NCBI GenBank assembly: GCA_012512865.1
Contig: JAAZDH010000065.1
Coordinates: 1-11,568 of the forward strand
DNA length: 11,568 nt
Origin: Clostridiaceae bacterium
GTDB lineage: Bacteria; Bacillota; Clostridia; Acetivibrionales; DUMC01
Direction: 5' to 3'
The notes beneath the pieces are model-generated. The model saw only the letters and a program-made list of their open reading frames with translations, ran no database searches and was not told the DNA's origin. A program made the translations under genes and the position numbers. Positions 1 to 5,768 of this stretch are shown here, piece after piece (within the stretch, counting starts at the first letter, position 1; each line of letters opens with the position of its first letter).

Positions 1-36
1 CAACAGGGCTTAGGTAATATCAATATGAAATTGTTT

Positions 37-55
37 AGCTGCTAAAACAGCAGCT
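37..55. repeat. 7-bp inverted repeat, small hairpin
   Basis: Perfect arms AGCTGCT and AGCAGCT flank a 5-base spacer (aaaac). No T-run follows on either strand, so it is not a normal intrinsic terminator. It lies in the 157 bases before the first gene, together with a larger palindrome at 84-112. It could be a regulatory element or part of a lost gene end; the function is unknown. Confidence 0.4.
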
Positions 56-83
56 TGTTCACTAATATGGTATAGCGAACGAT

Positions 84-112
84 TTAACTTCCAGTTATTA
101 ACTGGAAGTTAA
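84..112. promoter_or_regulatory. 29-bp perfect palindrome, candidate operator
   Basis: The arms TTAACTTCCAGTTA and TAACTGGAAGTTAA are perfect reverse complements around a single central T. The element ends 45 bases before the ATG of the hydroxyacid dehydrogenase gene and just upstream of a TATTAT that could be a -10 box (135-140). No U-tract follows on either strand, so a DNA operator fits better than a terminator. That role is inferred from symmetry and position only. Confidence 0.45.
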
Positions 113-143
113 GCAGAAATATATTAATAAATAATATTATACG

Positions 144-148
144 AGGAG
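144..148 (+). promoter_or_regulatory. ribosome binding site of the hydroxyacid dehydrogenase gene
   Basis: AGGAG lies 9 bases before the ATG at 158 and supports that start. Confidence 0.75.
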
Positions 149-157
149 TGTATTAAC

Positions 158-1174
158 ATGAAGAATATACTAATAGATGTAGTTGTTGATCAAAAAAGGC
201 TGGAGGAGCTAAGAGCCATTCCCGGGGTAAATGTTGAAGTAATCGACTACAAGGAAGAGCGCCGTGTAATCCCGCCTGAAATAATAAGAGACAAGCATAT
301 CTTGTTTTGTACTTTCCCGCCTGAAAATTTCAAGGATATGAAAACAATTGAATTTATCCAGATCAATTCTACGGGCTATACCCAGCTTTTTAGCCTTGGA
401 TTGGCAGAGAAAGGAGTTAAAGCTTGCAATGCCCAAGGAACATTTGATGTTCCAATTGCAGAATGGAACATTGCCATGATGATAAACCTCTTCAGGGATT
501 TCAAGGGAATTATGAGAAACCAGGATGCGAGAGTATGGGACCGTGCTGCAAGATTTCAAAAGGAAATAAGGGGTTCAATTGCAGGCATATGGGGATATGG
601 TTCAATCGGGAGAGAAACTGCCAGGCTTGCCAAGGCACTTGGCATGAAAGTTTATGCCATGGACAGGGATGTACCTTCAAAAGTTGATAGAACCAACATA
701 TACCGTGTTGAAGGTACGGGTGACCCTGAGGGAGTATTGCCCGACAAGATATTTACAAGCGGACAGGAAAAAGACTTTCTAAAGGAGCTGGATTTCTTGA
801 TCATAACCATGCCCTTGACAAACAAAACGAAAGGGATGATTGGTGAAGAAGAATTAAAGTCGCTGCCAAGGACCGCATACCTTCTTAATCCTTCCCGTGC
901 CCATATTATAAAAGAAGAAGCACTATTAAGAGCATTAGAAGAAGGATGGATAGCCGGAGCTGCACTGGATGTCCATTATTACTATCCTATGCCTCCTGAG
1001 CATCCGCTGTGGAGTTTTCCCAACGTGATTATGACACCCCATATTTCAGGTTCAACATTAAGCACCCTTTTTATTGAGCGCACCTGGGATATATTTGTAG
1101 AGAATGTGCGGAGGTTTTTATCAAATAAGCCCCTGCTGAACCAATTAAGCCCGTCGCAATTAAGGGGTGAATAA
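158..1174 (+). CDS. D-2-hydroxyacid dehydrogenase family protein with altered catalytic Glu
   Basis: Cytosolic NAD(P)-dependent oxidoreductase of the D-isomer-specific 2-hydroxyacid dehydrogenase family (SerA, glyoxylate reductase, D-lactate dehydrogenase relatives). The length of 338 residues is normal. Seen: a Rossmann glycine motif GYGSIG at 146-151 followed by Asp169, which suggests NAD preference; Arg247 in NPSRAHII; and His295 in TPHISGST. These match the catalytic Arg and His. The family Glu, in a DVFxxEP-type motif, aligns with Tyr276 in DVHYYYP, so the usual Arg-Glu-His triad is incomplete. The whole DVHYYYPMPPEHPLW block suggests a defined subfamily rather than a random lesion. The ATG start has AGGAG 9 bases upstream. 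It is the first gene of a same-strand locus with two Asp-box proteins, a regulator and a HisD-like dehydrogenase; 195 bases and a strong promoter separate it from the next gene. The substrate cannot be read from the sequence. Confidence 0.88.
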   Translation: MKNILIDVVVDQKRLEELRAIPGVNVEVIDYKEERRVIPPEIIRDKHILFCTFPPENFKDMKTIEFIQINSTGYTQLFSLGLAEKGVKACNAQGTFDVPIAEWNIAMMINLFRDFKGIMRNQDARVWDRAARFQKEIRGSIAGIWGYGSIGRETARLAKALGMKVYAMDRDVPSKVDRTNIYRVEGTGDPEGVLPDKIFTSGQEKDFLKELDFLIITMPLTNKTKGMIGEEELKSLPRTAYLLNPSRAHIIKEEALLRALEEGWIAGAALDVHYYYPMPPEHPLWSFPNVIMTPHISGSTLSTLFIERTWDIFVENVRRFLSNKPLLNQLSPSQLRGE

Positions 1175-1269
1175 GACAGGCGGGGAACAGGCAAGGCTTG
1201 ACAGGCAAAGCTTGGGTTATGAATATTAAAGACAAATTAACTCAATTGTTGTAAAAAATTTAAACATTA

Positions 1270-1297
1270 TTGATATAAATTAAACATTTTCTATAAT
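1270..1297 (+). promoter_or_regulatory. sigma-A promoter of the 602-residue Asp-box protein gene
   Basis: TTGATA (1270-1275) and TATAAT (1292-1297) are separated by 16 bases, matching 5 of 6 and 6 of 6 consensus positions. Transcription would begin near 1304, giving a leader of about 65 bases. Two copies of TTAACATT-like TTAAACATT (1260-1268 and 1280-1288, 20 bp apart) flank and overlap the -35 box and could be regulator half-sites. TTGTTTATATG at 1323-1333 recurs upstream of the second Asp-box gene. Confidence 0.6.
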
Positions 1298-1358
1298 AAA
1301 TTATGATAACATATGTCTATATTTGTTTATATGGTAAGGTAAAGGTAAAGCGAATTTT

Positions 1359-1364
1359 AGGAGG
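1359..1364 (+). promoter_or_regulatory. ribosome binding site of the 602-residue Asp-box protein gene
   Basis: A perfect AGGAGG lies 5 bases before the ATG at 1370 and fixes that start. Confidence 0.8.
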
Positions 1365-1369
1365 ATTTT

Positions 1370-3178
1370 ATGCCAAGAGGATTGCCGTTCTTTATAGATG
1401 GCGAAAGCAACAAAAGGTTTAAAAATGAACAGGAAGGCTTTATGAGATCTTTAAGCGTTCCTCCTGATGAGATTCCCACGTGCTCAACTGTATTTTCCGC
1501 CATTGGGCTTAGGACTCAAGACTTTAGGGGTTTAATACCGGATGAGACGGGTAAAATACCTGGCAAGCAACCGGCCCACATGGACAGGGATTACGTGGAA
1601 TGGGAAACCAGCCCGGCAGAATCCACGGAAACAACGGTTTTTACGTGGATTGGCGGTTTCCAGGTCTGGCCGGTAAGGCCGGCTTTCCCTTATATAGCAG
1701 CAACACTGGTTATTGATGATACCCAAAGGATCCAATTCCCTATTAATATAATCGAAAGATTTGCCATCGAGTTGGATGGATTTGCGCTTTGGTTTGAACC
1801 AAAGAGATTTCAATCCCTTGCAGAAACATATACGCACAGGTTCCTGGCACCCGGGGGGGTGTGCGGTTTTTTTAGGCTGCAGGTGCCAGGAGACAGGTTA
1901 ACCCTGGGAAAACCTGTAAAACTTCGCGTTGAACTTCCTAAAACCAGCGGAGAATATGAAGCGTTATTTTTTGTGAGCCCGAGAAAGGACGCATTAAAGG
2001 TGGATTTATCCATACTGCGACAAGAAATTAATACCCTGCAGGATGATTTAATGAGGCTTACCATGTCACTTCAGATGTTGTACACCAAAAATTACCCTGA
2101 ATTATTTCCAAGGTTGGTTAAAGGGGATGTTAAAATTGTGTACCAGGATGAGACGAAACATTTACATCCTGCTACAATAACGGTGCTTTCCGGGGATGAA
2201 ATTGTTATTACTTGCAGGGAAGCAACTGATCACTATGCAAAAGACGGGCATATTATAATGATTCGTTCAAAAGATGGAGGTAATACGTGGAGTGAAAAAG
2301 AAGTTATAATTGATTGCGGCAATAGTGACCACCGTTGTGCCCCTATATTTGAGCTTGAAAATGGTGATTTGCTTGCCATTGACTACCGTGCCGGGGGGCT
2401 TTATGCAGGGGATGGCAGGTTTTCTCCCGGTGACATGCAGGAGCCTACCTTGTGGGGAGCATGGTCGACAGATCGAGGGAAAACATGGAATTTCTCAAAA
2501 AATCCTTTAACCGTGCCGGGGCATAAAACAAAATACGCGGAAGCTGAAAGGCACATGATAAGATTGCCTTCCGGCAGGTTGCTGGTTGCCGCCAATATCA
2601 GTGCAGGAAAAATACCCAACGATATTGGTGTAACAATAGCTGTATTCTACTCTGATGATAACGGGAGAAACTGGGAATTTGTAACATTGCTGCCCAGGAA
2701 TAACTTCCTGGTTGGCGAACCTTCGATGATCCGGACAAAAAGCGGTAAAATTGTTATGGTTACACGTTCCCATACATTCGGCAGGATTGATGATGCAGAC
2801 TGGGCGAATAATGGGATGGGGGGCTTGTTGCAGTCCGTTTCATACGACGAAGGGAAAACCTGGAGTGAATTCAGGCCGACCAACATAAGCAGTATGAATT
2901 CTCCGGGGCATCTGCTGCAGCTTAAAGATGGCAGGATTCTTTGTTCGCATGCTTCAAGGACATACCCTGGAGCAATTTGCGTAACATTAAGTTATGATGA
3001 ATGTGAAACATGGGATACAAAGAACACCCGCATTATAACAAACGACCTGGCAAACTGGGACAGCTGCTATCCAACCAGCGGGCAATTGAGTGATGGTTCA
3101 ATAATCACCACCTGGTATGCAAATCTGTTTGGAAAATACTTTATAGCTATAAAGAAATACAGGCCTGAGGATCTATAG
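1370..3178 (+). CDS. large cytosolic sialidase-fold (BNR/Asp-box) protein with N-terminal extension
   Basis: 602 residues. The C-terminal part, about 260-595, is a sialidase-superfamily beta-propeller (BNR_2-like). Asp-boxes are visible at 300-307 (SKDGGNTW), 366-373 (STDRGKTW), 428-435 (SDDNGRNW), 491-498 (SYDEGKTW) and a degenerate one at 541-548 (SYDECETW). Between boxes there are repeated G-E-P-S and L-x-DGRIL type strands. Residues 1-205 form an extra, apparently beta-rich region that I do not recognise; 211-240 looks helical or coiled-coil and may link the domains. There is no signal peptide or membrane segment, so the protein is probably intracellular. A true sialidase is not established: I cannot place the full Arg triad and Tyr/Glu pair. 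The shorter propeller at 4533-5612 is a paralogue of the propeller part. A hydrolase, lyase or epimerase on an imported glycoside or acid is possible. The gene has its own promoter. Confidence 0.82.
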   Translation: MPRGLPFFIDGESNKRFKNEQEGFMRSLSVPPDEIPTCSTVFSAIGLRTQDFRGLIPDETGKIPGKQPAHMDRDYVEWETSPAESTETTVFTWIGGFQVWPVRPAFPYIAATLVIDDTQRIQFPINIIERFAIELDGFALWFEPKRFQSLAETYTHRFLAPGGVCGFFRLQVPGDRLTLGKPVKLRVELPKTSGEYEALFFVSPRKDALKVDLSILRQEINTLQDDLMRLTMSLQMLYTKNYPELFPRLVKGDVKIVYQDETKHLHPATITVLSGDEIVITCREATDHYAKDGHIIMIRSKDGGNTWSEKEVIIDCGNSDHRCAPIFELENGDLLAIDYRAGGLYAGDGRFSPGDMQEPTLWGAWSTDRGKTWNFSKNPLTVPGHKTKYAEAERHMIRLPSGRLLVAANISAGKIPNDIGVTIAVFYSDDNGRNWEFVTLLPRNNFLVGEPSMIRTKSGKIVMVTRSHTFGRIDDADWANNGMGGLLQSVSYDEGKTWSEFRPTNISSMNSPGHLLQLKDGRILCSHASRTYPGAICVTLSYDECETWDTKNTRIITNDLANWDSCYPTSGQLSDGSIITTWYANLFGKYFIAIKKYRPEDL

Positions 3179-3188
3179 TTGTGGCATG

Positions 3189-3217
3189 TTGGTATAATTG
3201 TAAAAAACATGTATAAT
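3189..3217 (+). promoter_or_regulatory. candidate sigma-A promoter of the GntR/LacI regulator gene
   Basis: TTGGTA (3189-3194), a 17-base spacer and TATAAT (3212-3217) match 4 of 6 and 6 of 6 positions. It lies just after the stop of the large Asp-box gene. Transcription from about 3224 would give an unusually long leader of roughly 190 bases before the TTG start at 3412. Confidence 0.45.
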
Positions 3218-3265
3218 AATGGAAGGCAGATATAAGATGTAATAGATATTGTTATGACAGGCAGG

Positions 3266-3314
3266 ATAGTTGTATAGTTAAAATAGTTGGAATAGTCAAA
3301 GTAGCTGGAATAGG
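3266..3314. repeat. degenerate 9-bp/18-bp tandem repeat in the regulator leader
   Basis: ATAGTTGT is followed by the 9-base units ATAGTTAAA, ATAGTTGGA, ATAGTCAAA, GTAGCTGGA and a partial ATAGG. Read as 18-base units, two adjacent copies differ at three positions, all transitions. They lie between the candidate promoter and start codon of the regulator gene. The 233-base gap holding them shows no gene. No role is known. Confidence 0.45.
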
Positions 3315-3395
3315 TTTCTTTCACTGGTGGGAAGTATTCCTGGAAGGTGTTTAAGTTTAATTTGCAGAGATGATAAAAGGGAGCCAATTACTGGT

Positions 3396-3405
3396 AAAGG
3401 GGTGA
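3396..3405 (+). promoter_or_regulatory. ribosome binding site that decides a TTG start
   Basis: AAAGGGGTGA ends 6 bases before the TTG at 3412. No ATG with a similar site lies in frame nearby, so the TTG is the likely start of the regulator. Confidence 0.65.
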
Positions 3406-3411
3406 ACCGTA

Positions 3412-4464
3412 TTGAAATTTGAGACAATAGGGAAGTCCAAGCAATTCTATGATTTTTTAAAAAATGAAATCTTATCTGATGATTACAAGCCTGGGGATAA
3501 GTTTCCTTCCATAAGGGAACTTTCTTCAAAGTATGGCATTAGCGTTATTACGGTTAACTCGGTAATTTCAAACCTGGTGACCGAGGGCCTTTTACATGTT
3601 GTGCAGGGGAAGGGCACATTTGTATCAGAAAAGAAGAATTCTGCCAAAAACAAGAAAATAATCGGGGTTATTCTATTTGACTTCAGCCTGGAAAATAATA
3701 TTGAAGCAACCATGTTCAATAGTATTCAAGGGAATTTAAAGGACAATTATTATGTAATACCATATAATTCATACGATAAGCTGGACTTATTCTATAAAGG
3801 TATTAAGGGTTTTTCGGAGTTAGGGGTTGACGGCATGATTCTTACTCCGCCTTCAACTGAAGATTATGATGCTGATACCGTAAAAAGCTTGATAACCCGG
3901 GACATACCTGTAGTTTTTATAAACAGGAGAGTACCTGGCATAAAGGCCGATTTCCTGGAGATGGATTTTGATGATTGTGTTTATAAGGCAATGAAGCATT
4001 TGCTTGATAAAAACAAGCGCAGCATTGCCATGGTGAAATCCAACAGCAATACTATAAGTGAAGCAATGGTAAGGGGTTATAAACGTGCGTTAAATAAAGG
4101 GGGAATTAGCTTTGATGATAAATTTATAATTGAATGGAATGAAAACTTTGGTAAGGTTGAAAAGGCCTTAGAAGGACTGATAGGTAAAATTGACGGGCTT
4201 GTGGCAAGTGATTATTTCATTTACAGGTTAAGAAGAATTATATATGCAAGCGGGAAAAAAGTCCCGAGCGATTTGTCAATTGTAGGCATAAACGATACCG
4301 CGTATTCTAGGTTTATGAATCCGCCCCTGACCGTATTGCCATTTACTGCAAAACAAATAGGCGAAGAGGCTATTAAATTAATCATAGGAAAATTAGAAAA
4401 CAAAATCACGGGAGAAATCAGCAGGTCGTTTAAGACAGAACTGATCATAAGGGAGAGTACTTAA
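3412..4464 (+). CDS. GntR-family transcriptional regulator with LacI-type sensor domain
   Basis: 350 residues with the AraR-type architecture. An N-terminal GntR winged helix-turn-helix spans about 2-72 (FPSIRELSSKYGISVITVNS, then a wing ending GKGTFVS). A short linker leads to a LacI/periplasmic-binding-protein-like sensor from about 82 to the end (KIIGVILFDFSLENN; VDGMILTPP; DIPVVFINRRVPG; VPSDLSIVGINDT; PPLTVLPFTAKQIGEEA). Such proteins usually act as repressors released by a sugar or related small molecule. Translation starts at TTG after a strong AAAGGGGTGA site. The gene lies between the two Asp-box genes, which points to local control of this locus. The candidate palindrome at 4482-4494 and related half-sites near 1260-1333 are possible binding sites. 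The ligand is unknown. Family assignment is secure; targets are inferred. Confidence 0.92.
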   Translation: MKFETIGKSKQFYDFLKNEILSDDYKPGDKFPSIRELSSKYGISVITVNSVISNLVTEGLLHVVQGKGTFVSEKKNSAKNKKIIGVILFDFSLENNIEATMFNSIQGNLKDNYYVIPYNSYDKLDLFYKGIKGFSELGVDGMILTPPSTEDYDADTVKSLITRDIPVVFINRRVPGIKADFLEMDFDDCVYKAMKHLLDKNKRSIAMVKSNSNTISEAMVRGYKRALNKGGISFDDKFIIEWNENFGKVEKALEGLIGKIDGLVASDYFIYRLRRIIYASGKKVPSDLSIVGINDTAYSRFMNPPLTVLPFTAKQIGEEAIKLIIGKLENKITGEISRSFKTELIIREST

Positions 4465-4469
4465 GAATT

Positions 4470-4498
4470 TTGCAAAAGGTTTAAACGTTGTTTATATG
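4470..4498 (+). promoter_or_regulatory. candidate promoter with embedded TAAAC-N3-GTTTA operator
   Basis: TTGCAA (4470-4475) and TATATG (4493-4498) are 17 bases apart, each matching 4 of 6 consensus positions. Between them lies the perfect inverted repeat TAAAC-GTT-GTTTA (4482-4494), the place where a repressor would block RNA polymerase. TTGTTTATATG (4488-4498) is identical to 1323-1333 upstream of the other Asp-box gene. Binding by the adjacent GntR/LacI regulator is inferred. Confidence 0.4.
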
Positions 4499-4532
4499 TA
4501 CTAACCCAATATGCTTACGGGAGATGAGAATT

Positions 4533-5612
4533 ATGAAGAAAATAATACCAACCAGGAATTTTATTATTTTTAAGGATAAACATTATAATACGTTCCCAAG
4601 CATTATTAGAAAAAATGATGGCGAGTTTATGCTATGCTTCAGGCAGGCTCCCGACTGGCAGCACTTGTACGGGAAGGTAACCCATGTTGATCCCGGGTCG
4701 ATGGCAGTATATTTAACATCAAGGGATGGTGAGAATTGGAACGATAGCCCTGAGGTACTCTACGACGATTATCTATTTGGAGTACAGGATCCCTGCCTTA
4801 ACACATTAAAGGACGGAAGCCTTTTTTGCACGTTTTTCATGTGGAAAGTCTACTTGCGTTCCGAGCTGGAAGATAAGAACGGGCATCAAGTATATGACAA
4901 ATGGGTGGGAAAGTTTGACAAGCTTTATTCCATCATCTCGAAAGATGGAGGCAGGACATGGAGCAGGCCTGTACCGATTGCTGATAAGTATGGCGGCGCA
5001 CTAAGGGGGGTATGTACAGAACTTGATGATGGAGCCATACTTGCACCGGTTTATGCAAACATAAATGGATCAGGGATGTTGATGATTTTCCGGACTTATG
5101 ACCAGGGACAAAACTGGGAGAAGATTGCCATGGTTGAAAGCGAAGATTATCACCTGGGGGAGACAAGCTTACTAAAAACAAAAAGCGGGAAAATTGTTGC
5201 ATTTATCCGTACAGTTATAAAAAACAAGGAGCCGGGCAAGGAAGACTTTTACTCTCCGTTGCTTACTTCAGAATCGCTGGATAATGGAATCACATGGAGC
5301 ACTCCCACCAAGAGAGAATTTTATTCTTCAAGCCCTTTTCATCCGCTTCAATTGGATAATGGACAGGTATTTATTTCTTTTGGCTACAGGATAAAGCCGT
5401 TTGGCATACGTGCTTTCCTGCTTGATGAAGAATGTGTTGATTTTGATAAGGCCGAGGAAACGGTATTGAGGGATGACGGGCTTGGTTTTGATATTGGTTA
5501 CACGAGCGCGGTCCAGCTTCCTGGTGGGAAGGTACTGGTCGTGTATTATTACTATGATACTGTAAACGGTCCAAGGTATATAGCGGGAACAATATGTGAA
5601 ATAAGAGGGTAA
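4533..5612 (+). CDS. cytosolic sialidase-fold (BNR/Asp-box) protein
   Basis: 359 residues, essentially one sialidase-like beta-propeller. Asp-boxes: a shortened form at 63-69 (SRDGENW), then 136-143 (SKDGGRTW), 188-195 (TYDQGQNW) and 248-255 (SLDNGITW). The opening YNTFPSIIRKNDGEFMLCFR resembles the sialidase FRIP region, but the usual Arg of that motif is replaced (NTFPS). Arg286 in FGYR and the GYTSAVQLPGGKVLVVYYY blade near the C-terminus are sialidase-like. Membership of the superfamily is clear; sialidase activity is not. There is no signal peptide. I chose the ATG at 4533 because GGGAG at 4519-4523 is 9 bases away. The frame is open back to a TTG at 4488, but that codon lies inside the candidate promoter, and the ATG at 4524 abuts the GGGAG. 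The gene follows the regulator by 68 bases. Confidence 0.85.
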   Translation: MKKIIPTRNFIIFKDKHYNTFPSIIRKNDGEFMLCFRQAPDWQHLYGKVTHVDPGSMAVYLTSRDGENWNDSPEVLYDDYLFGVQDPCLNTLKDGSLFCTFFMWKVYLRSELEDKNGHQVYDKWVGKFDKLYSIISKDGGRTWSRPVPIADKYGGALRGVCTELDDGAILAPVYANINGSGMLMIFRTYDQGQNWEKIAMVESEDYHLGETSLLKTKSGKIVAFIRTVIKNKEPGKEDFYSPLLTSESLDNGITWSTPTKREFYSSSPFHPLQLDNGQVFISFGYRIKPFGIRAFLLDEECVDFDKAEETVLRDDGLGFDIGYTSAVQLPGGKVLVVYYYYDTVNGPRYIAGTICEIRG

Positions 5613-5768
5613 AATAATTAGTTTAAAGTAGCCTGTTTAAATTATTAGTTTTAATAATAAGTGTTAGCTGTTATTTATTCAATTTATTCACGTTATGTTA
5701 ATTTACTAGCGTTATATTATAGAGAATTTAAAGAAACATTCAACATTTAGTTAAAGGGGAAGATTTTC
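5613..5768 (+). other. AT-rich gap before the hisD-like gene
   Basis: 156 bases with no gene. It contains two direct copies of GTTTAAA (5621-5627 and 5635-5641), a weak all-AT inverted repeat ATTATTA/TAATAAT (5641-5647 and 5652-5658), and two copies of CGTTAT 19 bases apart (5691, 5710). No convincing -35/-10 pair or intrinsic terminator was found, so read-through from the Asp-box gene is possible. AAAGGGGA at 5753-5760 is the ribosome binding site for the ATG at 5769. Confidence 0.4.

Noticed and set aside
1..120. Minus-strand open frame ending in SEQAAVLAAKQFHIDIT, a possible gene tail
   Set aside because: Only about 31 codons lie between stops and there is no start or recognised family. 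It overlaps both inverted repeats. It could be a remnant but cannot be supported.
1187..1216. Repeat of ACAGGCAAGGCTTG/ACAGGCAAAGCTTG as a terminator after the first gene
   Set aside because: The hairpin has two central mismatches and no following T-run; it is better seen as a small duplication.
1853..1873. G7 and T7 runs in the large Asp-box gene as a possible phase-variation tract
   Set aside because: The runs are short, the frame is intact, and the product is not a surface protein; no evidence for slippage.
4488..4532. Upstream TTG and ATG starts for the short Asp-box protein
   Set aside because: They lie in the candidate promoter/operator or touch the ribosome binding site; the ATG at 4533 has GGGAG at proper spacing.
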